From the NCBI GenBank assembly GCA_030278955.1, contig JAOANR010000003.1, positions 30,085,227 through 30,149,226 on the forward strand: a stretch of DNA of 64,000 nucleotides, in the 5' to 3' direction. The DNA is from Hygrophila difformis. Taxonomy: Eukaryota > Streptophyta > Magnoliopsida > Lamiales > Acanthaceae. Shown here in pieces: positions 35,201-48,300 of the stretch (within the stretch, counting starts at the first letter, position 1; every line of letters begins with the position of its first letter). The notes beneath the pieces are model-generated. The model searched no databases, had not been told where the DNA came from, and saw only the letters and a list, made by a program, of their open reading frames with translations. The position numbers were made by a program, and so were the translations under genes.

Positions 35201-37017
35201 CTTACCACTGGTATGCTATCAACCTTGTTCTCTTCCGCCTCAAGGTTGTGCACATAGCACGCATATAGTTCATACCCCTTACGCATCAAGTTACTTAGTT
35301 TAAGTGCACTAACGATTTTGTTGCTCTTCTTAGGGGGCTGAGAGTAAAAGATAACTCTCTTTCCCCTACTTTTTGACAAGGTGATCTTTTGCTTTTGGCA
35401 TTCGATCACCGCCTTATACTGGGATAACCAATCCATCCCCAGTATGATGTCAAAGTCTCTTAAGTTAAATTCTACCAAGTTCGCGAAGAATTCTACGTTT
35501 TTTATCACTATAGGAATTCCGTTATATCGTTTAGAGCAAGACACTACTTCTCCAGAAGGCAATTGAATTCCTAAGCTAATTCTCTCGCACTTAGGTAGAT
35601 CTAACTCAGGCACTATCCTTGATGCTATAATCGAGCAACTAGCTCCAGAATCAAACAGAATTCTAAGGGGCGTATTCAAAACATAAAATGTACCTGCCAT
35701 CACTTCTCCTTGCGCAGGCACGTCCACTTGATTCACCACGTTCAGCCTCCCCATAGGGCGTCCCTGATTGCCCTGCTGATTTGCATTTGGCTGCTGATTT
35801 TGTTGCTGGTTTTGATTCTGAGGGGGCGGAGGTCGTTGGTTCTGGTTTTGGTTCTGCGGCCTATTTTGAGGGGGTCTGTACCCTTGGTTATTCCCGTTTC
35901 GCCCGTTTTGATTTTGAGGCTGTTCTTGCCCCGTGACCAAATCGTCCCTCCTTGTTATGTTCTCGAGCCTAGTCCGGCAATCCCGTCGAACGTGACCCAT
36001 TCGACCACATCGGTAACAGGCGCCCTGTTGCGGGCATCCCCTTGCCAGATGGGGTCGTCCACATCTCGGGCAAGGTGGTACCGGATCTTCTTGGTTGAAC
36101 CTCCTTCCAGTGTTGTTTTGTTGGGGCATATTCGACCCTCTACGTTGTTCGTTCCTTCCAGTGTTGTTCTCGTTTCTTGAGTCCCGACTTTTCTTGTCTT
36201 GGGGACCCCTGCTGGACTCCCCACTCACCCTTCTTTTCAGCTGCTCCACACGTGCCACCGCCACAGCGCGGTCATACACAACTTGCAAATCGGGGTAGTG
36301 TACCCCCGCGATCACCTCGCGCACAGACAGGTTCAGTCCCATCTCGAACTTCTGTGCCTTTTCCGCATCAGTAGGCACTAGCCTTGGTGCGAACCTCACC
36401 AGCTCCTTGAAGCGTGTGTAGTATTCTTGCACCGTTTGGCCTCCTTGCTTCAGCGACAGGAACTCTTCGTACATGGCAGCTTTAGTACTCAAGGGATAGA
36501 ATCGATCCCTGAGTAGTTCCATCATCTCCATCCATGAGTAGGGCTCGTCATCTTCAGTCAGTTTGGCTTGCGTCGCCTGCCACCAGTCGTCAGCTTCACC
36601 TCCCAAGTAGTATGAGGCGACATGCACTCTTTCTCCTTCCGGACATTTAACTGCTCCCAGCAGCTTGTCGAAGGTCCGGATCCACTCTTCCAGTTTAGCT
36701 GGATCCTCCTCACCAGCATAGTGGGGCGGCTGGTAAGGATTCACCATCGCCAGGTAGTTAGGGCGAGCTTGGGGCGGAGGTACCGCCGCAGCTTGACCCT
36801 GGTTGACTTGCGCGTTTCCGAGCGCAATCAACACTTCCTCTATCGTCCTAAGACGATTGCCCACATTATTCGGTGTGGGGGCGTCCTGCGCACCTTGGGG
36901 TTGTTCAATCTCAGGTTGAATCGGTTCAGTGACGTTTGGTGGTGTCTCAGTAGGAGTTTCAGTAGTGGTTTGGGGAGCGGGTTGAGTTCTTCCTCTTCCT
37001 CTTCCTCTGGGTGCCAT
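32287..37017 (-). pseudogene. gag-pol: Element A Gag-Pol polyprotein, two in-frame stops
   Basis: One continuous frame of about 1577 codons is broken twice. A TAG at 35110-35112 follows DLIPGT, where element C has E. A TAA at 32824-32826 lies just after the integrase core (LIEDMA). No frameshift is needed to join the three pieces. Gag starts at MAPRGRGRGRTQ (37017); the frame is open further upstream, but C starts at the same place. Present are the Gag core, knuckles CPRCGRPHLARGC and CYRCGRMGHVRRDC, protease DSG, RT FIDD, RNase H, the integrase zinc site and DDE region, and the chromodomain end (VLWANHESETATWE). The RNase H end reads ALSWK where C has ALSRK. The element cannot make full Pol unless the stops are read through. 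Confidence 0.92.
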
Positions 37018-37309
37018 TCTGGTACAAATAGGATAGATTAGGACTGGTGAATTTAGCATATAGTCTAAGCAATGTATATGTGTTTTGTGATCTAGCACGT
37101 GGTGCTTGATCGAACTAAGAAGCGTCGTACGCTTCTGGGTTTTTTTTAATTTGTTCTTATTTCGATTTTTTTTTGTACTGCTGTACGGACAGATCTGTCC
37201 GGGTTTTTTTTTTTTTATAAATAAATCGGGCATTTTATTTCCTCAAAAGAGATTTTAGTACAAAAGTAGAAATATTTTCATAGCAAAATAGTATCTAACA
37301 ATAGAATTC

Positions 37310-37645
37310 CTAGCGTCTCATGACGTCCTTCGGTGGGGTAGCAGGATCTTCCTCCGGATCTTCCTCCTCCGAACTCGGCGGCAGTAGCTCGTCAAAGATA
37401 GTGTTCAAGTCTTGCCCGTGGGCATCGATGTATTCCTTTAGTATTAAGTTTTGTGTAGTGAGGGTTTGGACTTGGCGTTCGAGTTGGTTTATGCGGTGAT
37501 GATCCGCCTCTCTCAAGTTGCCCATGTGATGTAAATTGGCCTCCAATTGAGCCATACGGTACTTCATTTGCTCTAAGGTTTGGTGGGAATAAAGATGAAC
37601 GCTCATCATCCTGATCATCAACTGCATCATGTCTTGACTAGCCAT
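37310..37645 (-). CDS. Small coiled-coil/acidic ORF upstream of gag in element A
   Basis: A 111-residue frame lies in the leader, about 360 bp from the 5' LTR and 290 bp before gag. It starts MASQDMMQLMIRMM. Heptad-like leucines and methionines run over about residues 20-75 (MAQLEANL, INQLERQVQTL), followed by the acidic SSEEEDPEEDP tail. The plan (MA start, hydrophobic head, coiled coil, EEDPEE tail) equals that of the 152-residue frame in C, although identity is low. It is still open although gag-pol has two stops. Function is not known to me. Confidence 0.55.
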   Translation of the reverse strand: MASQDMMQLMIRMMSVHLYSHQTLEQMKYRMAQLEANLHHMGNLREADHHRINQLERQVQTLTTQNLILKEYIDAHGQDLNTIFDELLPPSSEEEDPEEDPATPPKDVMRR

Positions 37646-37674
37646 CTAGCGCAAGCAAGAGATCTAAGTTAATA

Positions 37675-37755
37675 TTTGCCAAGATTCTAAGTTCAATTCG
37701 CCAAGATTCTAGGTTCAATTCGCCAAGATTCTAAGTTCGAGTTCGTCAAGATCCT
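37675..37755. repeat. Short tandem repeat in the A leader
   Basis: Four units of about 26 bp share the core CCAAGATTCTAAGTTCAATT with growing divergence. They lie between the small ORF and the PBS. Confidence 0.8.
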
Positions 37756-37803
37756 AAATTCTCTATATAAAAGAGATGCAATATGCAAATGTGAATGATG
37801 ATT

Positions 37804-37832
<29 letters not shown>
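37804..37832. repeat. Poly-C tract of 29 bases
   Basis: An uninterrupted run of C followed by AAAAATATTTT. Element C has a much shorter CCCCCCC run in the same leader position near 13690. The length may be affected by sequencing or assembly. Confidence 0.8.
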
Positions 37833-37834
<2 letters not shown>

Positions 37835-37990
37835 AAATATTTTAATGCGCCATATATATATATTTTCCATGGGTTGTAAAATAAAAATTTTCCATGGAAC
37901 TGATGCGTTAAAATTTAAAATAATAGTCAAAATATTAATAGTACTTTAAAAATAATAATGGTTTAAAAATAATAGTTTAAAAATAGCCGG

Positions 37991-38002
37991 GCTCTGATAC
38001 CA
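37991..38002 (-). promoter_or_regulatory. Primer binding site of element A (tRNA-iMet)
   Basis: The minus strand reads TGGTATCAGAGC three bases after TGTTACA, as in B and C. Confidence 0.93.
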
Positions 38003-38005
38003 ACT

Positions 38006-40589
38006 TGTAACACCCCGGTTTTTGGTCACCCAGGTCGGGATGTCACCGCCACATCTCCCTAGTAAGACACGGTTTCTCCGAGCTTACTAAAGAGATGCAA
38101 GGCTAGGTATTGCAGTATTTAAAACATTTAAATCATTCAAAATAGCCCATACAATGTAATACGAAAATAATAATATCATAGCGCAGCGGAAATAATTGTT
38201 TTAGTATAGTATTGCAGCGGAAAATATAAATAGGGCCGACATGGCCAAAACACGGGTTAAACAGGCCCGTTCATAATATAGTCTAAAGTACGAATTTAAA
38301 AGCAAAATAATATTTCCCAAAATCCCATGCATGAATCGTGCTCACACATGCTCATTCCACATATTCTGTAAGAAAAGGAATAAAAACGGTTTTGGTCAGC
38401 AAACTTGCTGAGTAAATTAACACATGCATGATCGTAGGGTTTAAAAGCCATTAATTTAATACTTAAATAAAAACATGATAATAACATAATATTCAATTTA
38501 ATCTAAGCAACTATCCAATTGCATAATTTATTCCAGGGCTCTATTTAACAACACATTTCGCATGGTTTAAGATAATAGTCATAATTTAAATAAAGCATTT
38601 AAATAATTTAATTGGACAACATAATTTAATCTAATTTAATTAAATTTAATATCCCCATTACATCCTCGATTTGGTATCTCGAAATTTCACGATAGTATCG
38701 CGATGTCAACAAGTTTAGCCGGTAGCCCGGCGGCCGCAACCGTATCAGCCATACCCAGTACCACTCCGGAGCCTCGGGAAACCCATGTGGATATTCTCGA
38801 GAGTGTAGGCTCTATATTTCGCCGTTTTGGCAATATCATATCTCAAGTTTAGCGCGCGGGGTCACCATCGTCCATTAAGGCACGAAGTGAAGCAGTTAGG
38901 GGGCACCCTGCAGAGCACTCACCCATAATTTTAATTTATCAAGTTTGTAAGGGGATTTAATTTTTTTAAATCTGACTTCAATTGTATTTATTTAAAAATA
39001 ATATCTCAACTCATTTCAACCCTAAAGGTTAATTCCATGTTTCAACAAGATTTCAAGATTTTGTTTCCGGTAAACCACAGTTTACTCTAAAATTCTTCTA
39101 AAATCAGATTTAATTCCAAAAATTATAAAATTTCACGTCTGACTCAGAAACGTCGAGATCTACAACTTTCGTGTTTTAACTTTTTCAATCCGAGATACCT
39201 AAATAGGTCAAAAACACCAATTTTCATAGAAGAACAATTCTGTCCGAATTTAATGTATCACAGTTTAAAGATTTCGAATTCTACCATAGCAATTCAACTC
39301 CAAATTTGATGAAATTTTACAGAGATCATCTTAAGACCATTATCTACGACTTTCATATTTGGCCAAAGATCTAAAACGGTCTAGATCCTATGTCAAAAAC
39401 GTGATCCTAAGTTCTGTCAAGAATTTCAAGATCTAGATTCAAGCAGTTCGGTTTCGGTTGGTTTTCACATATCAAATCGTCTCTAAAAATTCTCAAAAAT
39501 TTACAGTAGATAGATCTAAGCCTTAGGAACGTTTTTCATGTTTTAAGTTTTTTCGTTTGAGTTCGTTTTAAGGTTCGGAAAAATTCATCAAAACTGTTGC
39601 GTCTGTAGAAACCAAAAGTTGACAGATTTATGAGTTCTTGTTAAATCTTTTAGTTTCGAATGTTTTAAAATTTCCCAAAACCATGTAAGAATTAACTTAC
39701 TGATTTATGAACGTCCGGGATGTCTATTTCGGAGGCGTAGCTTCCAGATCACCGTTTATCCTCTCCGTTCGTCGGGTTCCTCGTTCTAGATTCGATTCGG
39801 AGTGTAAAGAGAAAAGAAACGAGGTTAGAATCCATTTTCGGATTGAAACGTGAAAGGATCTATTGGACTAGGGCTTACCACAACGTCGGAGATCCTTGGA
39901 TTTTCGTCCAAAGCTGCTGCCTTGGTGTTCGATGCCTCCGTAGACTCCGGGATTTCGACTTGTGTGTGTAGAGAGTATCGTAGGGTTTTGAAAAAGAGCT
40001 TAGGCTTCCGAGGGGGTTTATTTATAGATGTCTAGGTCCTAGGGTGTCCAAAATCTGACCCCAAGGGTCTTGGGTCGAGAGACGTTCAACCGAAAGTCGA
40101 AAAATCCGCGTTCGGGCGAGAGATTCGCGCAACGGGCGAATCTGTCAAGTGGCGCGGGGTTGGCGCGCGTTTTGCTCAAAAACCGCGCGGCCAGCGTGCC
40201 GACTTCGCCTGGACTTCGGTCCGGGCGGGTCGTGCGATCCGTCGTGCTTTTCCGCCTCTCTTTTGGGTTTCTATCCCCCTATGCTCCCGGATTCCAATTT
40301 CCGGACTCTCTTCGGGTTTCTATTTCGTGTCGTTATTTCTTCCGGATCAAATGTTACGTTTTGGTTTTGAATTATATCGGATACCCGTATAGCGACTTAT
40401 TTAACTTTATTTAATTTCTTTTGTTTAATTAAATCTCTTTTAATTAATTTCATTTCTCACTTCTTCTATATTTATTTATTATGTATTTACTGATTTGTTT
40501 ATTTATTTACTTATTATATTGATGTATTTATTTATTTATTTATTGTATTTATTTATTTATTTTATGTAGTAAAATTCTCGGGTATTACA
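38006..40589 (-). repeat. Element A 5' LTR
   Basis: 2584 bp with edges TGTAACACCCCGG and CTCGGGTATTACA, followed by TACAT. It matches 29332-31918 along its whole length with scattered substitutions, for example ATGTTTCCC to ATATTTCCC and GTAAGTTAAC to GTAAATTAAC. Confidence 0.9.
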
Positions 40590-41120
40590 TACATATTTTA
40601 TTACCATCATGTAGCTGAATATTTGTTTAGTTGCCAATATAAACAAATGACATTATATAGTATATAATGGGGAAGTGAAATGTCACAGATATAGAAATAA
40701 AAATCTTTTCATAAAAAAGGTATACGAATATCCTTATTAATTGTGATAGATATGTATAAAAATCTTTTGATAATCAATGTAAATCAATTACACCATCATT
40801 TTTGCTTTATTTATGGGGTAATATATAGTTTCCATTTTTATTTTATATTGTGTTTTGAAAATACGGATAAATTAATAAGGAAAGATTTAGTTGCCAAATA
40901 TAAATAAAAATCATTTTATAGAAAAATTATAATCAATATCCTAAAAATTTTATTTCCCTCCATCATCCCCATTGTACAAATTCTGCATCTGCTTTCCCCA
41001 TCACCGCAAATCTCATTTGCACAAATAAAATAATTAATACATATTACATACATATTTTATTACCATCATGATTTTATTACCATATAATTAATAATTTATA
41101 TTTTATTTTTTGGTTAAATT
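40590..41120. repeat. Host repeat unit beside element A
   Basis: The text starting TACATATTTTATTACCATCATG at 40590 recurs at 41049, giving a unit of about 459 bp. The left flank of A (29040-29331) is a further copy of the second half of this unit. No gene is present. Confidence 0.65.
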
Positions 41121-41592
41121 AGATTTAATCCGTGCTATATTTTTGGCATATTAATTTTTTTCATCATCATTTTTTATTATTAATTAATCCCAAAAATTGT
41201 ACACTCAAATTGAGCAGCATGGATCTCTTTCCAAATTATTCAAGGTGGTCAATATTGTAATAAATTATTTGCTATATACAAATAAAATAAATTTGCGATG
41301 ATTAATATAAATGTCAACAATATCTTCATAAAATATATCAGATTCAATTATTTATTATCTATAACCTCTTTTAATTTGATATTAATAACACCTAAATTGT
41401 AACAGATTTTAAATAAAGTTTATAATTAGTTATCTAATATTATAAGATATACCAATTAAAGTAAACTATCATTTTTAACTATCAAATTAGTAATAATGAT
41501 ATCCAAATTACACCTTTAATTATGGGATCATTTCATTCTCTATTAGTGTAGAGGATTAAAATATTTATGATTTTTTGATCTAATAAAGTAAT
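41121..41592. repeat. Direct repeat, copy 1 (about 470 bp)
   Basis: From AGATTTAATCCGTGCTATAT to TTTTTTGATCTAATAAAGTA. The second copy begins 735 bp downstream. Identity is well above 90 percent by eye. No ORF. Confidence 0.85.
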
Positions 41593-41855
41593 ATACATTT
41601 TTAAAATTAAAAAAACACATATTTAGAATGGTTTATTTTTAAAAAAATACATATTCTAATATTTAGTTTTCATTTTTTTATTTAATATTTAGTTTCCAAT
41701 ATATGGATATATTTAAATGGAAAGATTTAGTTGCCAATATAGATAAAATCTATTTAAAAATGTAGTATCTATATTAAATCATCACAATATTTTTTCCAAA
41801 GTTAATATTATAATTAATAAACTTGAGAATAGAATTATAGCATGGTCCAGGGAAA

Positions 41856-42324
41856 AGATTTAATCCATGCTATATTTTTGGCATATTAATTTTTTCATCA
41901 TCATTTTCAATTATTAATTAATCCCAAAAATTGTGCACTCAAATTGAGCAGGGATCTCTTTCCAAATTATTCAAGGTGGCTAATATTGTAATAAATTATT
42001 TGCTATATACATAATAAAATAAATTTGCGATGATTAACATAAATGTCAATAATATCTTCATAAAATATATCGGATTCAATTATTTATTATCTATAACCTC
42101 TTTTAATTTGATATTAATAACACCTAAATGGTAACAGATTTTCAATAAAGTTTATAATTAGTTATCTAATATTATAAGATCTACCAATTAAAGTAAACTA
42201 TCACTTTTAACTATCAAATTAGTAATAATGATTTCCAAATTACACCCTTTAATTATGAGATCATTTCATTCTCTATTAGTGTACATAATTTAAATATTTA
42301 TGATTTTTTGATCTAGTCAAGTAA
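41856..42324. repeat. Direct repeat, copy 2 (about 470 bp)
   Basis: From AGATTTAATCCATGCTATAT to TTTTTTGATCTAGTCAAGTA, ending about 300 bp before the MORC start codon. Both copies are followed or preceded by the word AGCAYGGTCCAG (41838 and 42341), a possible boundary sequence. Confidence 0.85.
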
Positions 42325-42454
42325 TTATCATCGATGTAGAGCACGGTCCAGTGGCAGAACCGTAAATAAGTTAGTGTGTGAGAGAGAGTGTAAAAAAATG
42401 AATTTTGTGAGGGAAAAGGTTTGAGTGGGAAAGTGTGTGTTAGACTATTTTGTT

Positions 42455-42480
42455 TTATATTTATATTATTATATATATAG
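42455..42480 (+). promoter_or_regulatory. Possible TATA region of the MORC gene
   Basis: TTTATATTTATATTATTATATATATAG lies about 150-170 bp before the start codon, downstream of the AT-rich repeat domain. The surrounding 42325-42628 holds GAGAGAGAG and a pyrimidine-rich leader (CTCTTTCTCTCCCTC). No transcript evidence is available. Confidence 0.35.
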
Positions 42481-42628
42481 ATAAAAAGTGGGTGTGGGAA
42501 ATTATTAGGTTGCCAAAATTGAACATTAATCCATTCTCCATTAATTTGATCAAAATTACTACTGGTGGCTTTCTAAATTCTTTGCCTCTTTCTCTCCCTC
42601 GTGACCCCTTTTCTTCGCTCCCACAATA

Positions 42629-44829
42629 ATGGCCACTTCTGCCGGAAGCGATGTCAAGCAGGAGACTGTCGACGACACTGATTTCAACATTCCCAAATCA
42701 AAGAAGCCCAAACCTAATTTCAACTTCGAAGGGATAATCGAGTTGTCCAGTTCTGATTCCGAATTGGATTCCGACTCTTCCGCCACCGAAGATGATGTTC
42801 CCAATACAAACAGAACCGCTACTTACAAAGGTAAGCGGAAAAGATCGGCGCCGGGCATACCCGCGGTGTTGCCCGTCGGGTTTTTGGATCCATTGCCCGC
42901 TAAGCCGTCGCCGCCGTCCCCGTTGCCGTTGCCCTGGCGGCAGCAGCAGGATGAGCGGTCGAGTTTGGCGGTTCCGCCTGCGGGAGAGAGGTCGATTGCG
43001 GAGACGACCGTAAAGCAGTTCTGGAAGGCGGGGGACTATGATGGAGCGTCTGGCGGTGATTGGGATGCTTCTAATGGTGGTATGCCTTTTCTTGTATTTT
43101 CTCTTTTCTTTATGAATTCGACATTCTAATGCATGTCTGATTTTGTTCTCGAGTTTAAGTTTCGTTTTTTGTTTTTTTAGAGTTGGTCAGTTGATTCATC
43201 TTTTCTACTTCCGATTTTTGTATTCAAATTGAAGTACCGTTACGTTTGGCACTTGAGTGAAGTACCACATACTTCAGTTGCTGTTGTGCTCAAGAAAGGT
43301 TTGGTCTTGGTAATTTGTTGAACGCTCCAGGTTGTAACTGCTGGTCATGTTCTTAGGATAATTGAAACATGTGCAAGATTATGAATTGCTATATGCATTT
43401 GAGAAATATGTTGTTTATGGCTCACCATCAAAATATATACTGGTTAGTTGATCTTGTGCTCCATCATTTCAAAGGTAATGGAATGCAAACGTTTGCCAAT
43501 CCTTGACATTTTAACCTCAAAGGATGATGGCAATGCTGATGTATCATATAATTTGGAATGATAGGGTGGAATAAAACCCCAACTTAATTGGGAGTGATTA
43601 GATGGGAATGGTGGTATGGTAAAGTCTGTGTCTCAAGGGACGAACATGTGTAGATCTCTTGAAATTTGAGATGTTAATTTCAACATTTAGTATCAGAAAG
43701 TGCGATTGAGGCTTAAATGTTTTTTGATTTTATGAGGCTCATTACTACTCAAATTTATGTTTCATACTCCCAACCTTCTCTTTCTTTGTTAGGCTATGTT
43801 TGGGAAATAATTACAGTTTAGAGTTTAAAGGTTGGAATTAATGGTGAAAAATAGTTTTAAATTGAGATAGTTTTGAGTAATGATGTTTGGTGTTAGAGTT
43901 TAAAATTAGAATTTAGATTTAGATTTTCGAGTTTGAAAAGCTAAACTTTGGGAGAGGATCAGAGGAACTTTCAAAGTTTAGAGTTTAGAGGTTAGAATTT
44001 AGCGGTTATTGAAATTAGTGTTCACTATATTTAGTTTTAACGCTATATTTAGTATGTTTTAAAAGCTAAACGCAAAACGCTAGTGTTTTGTCTCAAACGC
44101 AGCCTTAGTTAGATTTCATATCAGTTAAATGAGATGGGCTCAGCTAATTTCGTCATTCTCTTATATGTGTACAGGTGGAATGGATCGTGTTAGAGTACAT
44201 CCCAAGTTCTTACATTCTAATGCGACCAGCCATAAGTGGGTTCTTGGGGGTAAAGGAACTATCCTGTTCTCAAAATGTCAAATTCATGTTGTGTGTTTCT
44301 GTGCTCTGAAGTGCTAATGGATATGTTGTTTCAGCTTTTGCAGAGCTTTTGGATAACTCACTGGATGAGGTACGTGCATTAGATATTTTTATTGAGAATG
44401 TTAATTTGGTTGCTTTTGGCTTCTGAATTATATACTTTGTTTGCGTTTGGACATTAGGTTCGCAATGGAGCAACACATGTAAACATTGATATGGTTATAA
44501 ACAGGAAAGACGAGACTAAAATGCTGCTGATTGAAGGTAATTTATTTGTTTCCCTTATTACAGATGTTACTGAGACTTTTTGTATGCGTTCCCAATAGTG
44601 ATTTTGTATATCTTTATTTATTTATTTATTTTTGTCTACTGGTTGTGTGAACTAAAATGTCTGATATCTTAATTAATTCTTTCTCTGAATTACCATTTGG
44701 TCCTGATGTCCATTAACTCTTATATTTTTGTAGATGATGGTGGTGGAATGGATCCAGGAAAATTACGTCATTGCATGTCTCTTGGTTATTCGGCAAAGAG
44801 CAAATTGGAAGATGCTATTGGACAATGTG

Positions 44830-44888
<59 letters not shown>

Positions 44889-45299
44889 AGTGTGTGTGTC
44901 TGTGTCCTACACAGTACAAGTATGCATATACAATTTCATTTCCGAAATAATTTTTACGATGCTCCTTGATTAACTCTTAAAGATTTGTATACCAGATGGA
45001 AATGGCTTTAAGACCAGCACCATGAGACTTGGAGCTGATGTTATAGTTTTTTCTCGATGTCGTGGGGCAAATGGGAAAAGGTTTGCATACTTTATCTAGT
45101 GGAAATTTCATTTGATGTGGATAATAGTTTTCTTGATACAACTGGCTGCCTTCACTTTATGTAACTTTTAATATACACATTGTAATAATGCATAGACTTA
45201 TTGTCCTGTGTTCGCGATAATATAGATACATCATGTTTAAATGACTTCCAGCTGTGGGAATCACAATATGGGTTATAAAATCTGTAATGCATTCACTTA

Positions 45300-45367
<68 letters not shown>

Positions 45368-48300
45368 TTTATTTTTATTATACTTAGGCCATCCCAGAGT
45401 GTTGGTTTGCTGTCCTACACGTTTTTGAGGAGCACGGGGAAAGAAGATGTTGTGGTTCCCATGGTGAGTTGTAGCATGAATTCCTGAAGTAAGAATATTC
45501 AAGGTCCTATTTATATTTAATGAAACGTGTATTCATGGGATGCTAAAACACCTAAACTTGATAGATTGGAGTGCTCTAAAATAGTTGGAATAATATTATT
45601 TTTTTATTCGTTTTTTTTTTAAATATTAAATTCGAGTGATGTTATACATATATATAATATAAAGTATTTTAAATATATGCATGTAGTGCACGTTAATACA
45701 TGTATATATACTTCCTCCGTTCTCACTTAATTGAGCCATTTACATAGTAGCAACTATTTATTGAGAAACTTTGATCAATTTTTTTAACATGGTTATATAA
45801 GAAAAAACATTGTCAAGTAAGATCTTGATAGATTTGTTTAATCACGTAGTTTTAGAATATCAAATTTTTATAATTTTTACTTATATACAATATGAGTTAT
45901 TACTAGTTAAAAATGTTTATTGGTTTGCGTGAAATGTAGAAATGGTGCAATTATTTAAGAGCAGAGGTAAGTATATTATAATAATACTAATATGACATTT
46001 TAGAAGGTTTTAACGACATTCTGAAAAGTTAATTGGATACTCGACAATTCTGGTGTCCATTTGGGCTTAGATAGAAAAAACTGCTACCAAAAAGGCGAAA
46101 ATTTGCCTTGATACTCACCCCTATGTCTGCATATGCTACTTTATTGCTCTTGTACTTAAAGCCAGCATTCTTATAGCCATTGCAATATTCTTTGATCATT
46201 GGCTGTGATGCACTTTCTTTCTAAAGCTTGATTATGAAAGAAGTGGACAAGATTGGATTAGGATTGGCCGATCATCAGCTGCTGAGTGGAACCAAAATGT
46301 CGATACAATAGTCCAATGGTCTCCATTTTCAAGTGAAGTAGAACTTCTTCAGCAGGTAATGTGGGATTATTCTTCATTCTTATAATTGTTATGGGTTCTT
46401 ATCTTTATTTCCTTTATTTGGTTTCCATATTTCTATAAAGAGATTAGATTTGTTTGTCTTAGCATCATTTCATAATAAAAAAACTCTAGAGAGAATTTCT
46501 TTCAGGAGAGATAAGTGACATGAATTTGAATTTGTCTTCTCAATTATATTCAACTTACACTTTTCTTTTTAATTCTTTTTTTGACATAATTAATTTCTGT
46601 TATAATCGATTTAATGTATATCATGTAGTAGTTAATAGAGCAATGCCCATGGTGGTGTGACGGTGGCAGAAGACCCCCATAGGCGCTTGCCTCACCACAC
46701 AGCCAATTTCGAAACCCTAGCCCCAGACTTCCCCAGAAACTTCTACCATCCGATTCCTTCTGGCCATCCGCCACCACTTCTCTGTCATCGAATCCTGCCC
46801 ACTTCGCCTCTCTCAGCCTTTTGCTGCTCACCATCGGTCTTGCTGTTTACCCTTTCCCAAGTTGTACCCCCTTTTGATTTTTGGTTTCTGTTTTTTAAAT
46901 GTGCTGACCTCAACCTTTCCTCTTCTCCTAGAGTCCATTATTATACTTTTCATTAAATAACACATTATAGTATTATGTCATAACTCATAACCTTTTTCTC
47001 TTCTCTCTCTCTCTCTCTCTCTTCTTTTTTTTTTTTTAAATTTTGAAAAAGTAAATTATTATGTTCTTTTCATTATATAATGATCTCATAGCATGTGGGC
47101 AAACGGGCAAAGTAACCAAATGTTCTTTTCTCATTATATAATATTATTATTTTCATTTATAATATTATATAATAGTACTATTATTTTATTCTATATATAT
47201 ATGTATGTATTACACTGTATGCCATATTGTCACCATGGCAGTCCGCCGGCGCCGTGCCGCAACGGGGTGGTGTGACAACAATGATTATTATCCTTTGGAA
47301 GTTTATTTTTTTGGTTTCCTTAGTTACGAAAATCTATTAGGTTAGTGTTTCAGGTGCTTTCATGCGAACAATTGAATGATTTTTGATAGTTTTGTTTTGC
47401 TTTCAGGTTCCATCTCATTGATGGTAGTAGTTTTTTGAAGGGTTTCTTATTTGTTAGGCAATGGTTATTATCTTAGAAATGTACTGTATTGTTTTATGAT
47501 ATTATGATGACTTTCAGAATTTTCTATATTATATTTTTCAATTTTATGATAAATTTATGTTAAAATTTGATTTCTTTTTGTATTTATTGATGCAACAGAA
47601 CTCAATTAACTTTGTCTGCATATTTCTTAAGCTTTTGCTATTCAGCCTTCTGTGCGTTTAAATAATCTAGTTTTCATCTAAACAGTGTGCTTTTCTTCTC
47701 TTATTATTGCTAGAAATCGTTTTTTCAATGGTTGCTTGACATATCATTCTAAAGATTGAGTTAATAGGAAAAATCAGCCCGTTAGTTTTGAACATTGTTA
47801 AAAAGATTGTTTGGGGTGTTGTCTTTAGTATGTTGTTAGTGGCACTATTATTTTTGGTTGCCTCTAAGGTTATTGTGGTATTAAAAAGTTAATGAACCAA
47901 TAAAATTTTTAAAAAATTGAGTTAAACTGAGTGTTCAATGAAGTTTGGCATGTCTTATCCTTTTTTTTTTTTTTTTTTTAAACCGCTTTTAGGCTTCTAA
48001 ATTCATGTGTTTTTGGCTCTTTGCTGGTTTTCTCTTGTACTCTGCAACTCTAGTTCAATCAGATGCAAGAGCAGGGCACTCGGATTTTTGTGTACAATCT
48101 TTGGGAGGATGATCAAGGTTTGCTGGAACTTGATTTTGACACAGATCCACATGTATGTCGGTAATCTAATTATGTGGAAAGCTCGATTTATATAGCATAT
48201 CTCCTGGCTAAATTTTTTTTGGATTGTTAACTGCAGGATATCCAAATCAGAGGGGCCAACAGAGAGGAGAGGAACATAGATATGGCAAAGAAATTACCCA

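Larger units (their letters stand above)
29332..40589 (-). mobile_element. Ty3/gypsy chromodomain retrotransposon A, degenerate
   Basis: On the minus strand the order is 5' LTR (38006-40589), PBS, small ORF, gag-pol with two stops, PPT1, rearranged 3' junction, 3' LTR (29332-31918). TACAT flanks it at 29327-29331 and 40590-40594. The LTRs differ at many more sites than those of B or C (several dozen by eye), so it is older. About 209 bp of sequence identical in kind to the right host flank lies between the 3' untranslated region and the 3' LTR, with no PPT2, so the present structure arose by a later rearrangement. Confidence 0.88.

Noticed and set aside
42559..42804. Minus-strand ORF over MORC exon 1
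   Set aside because: Antisense shadow of a well-supported coding exon.
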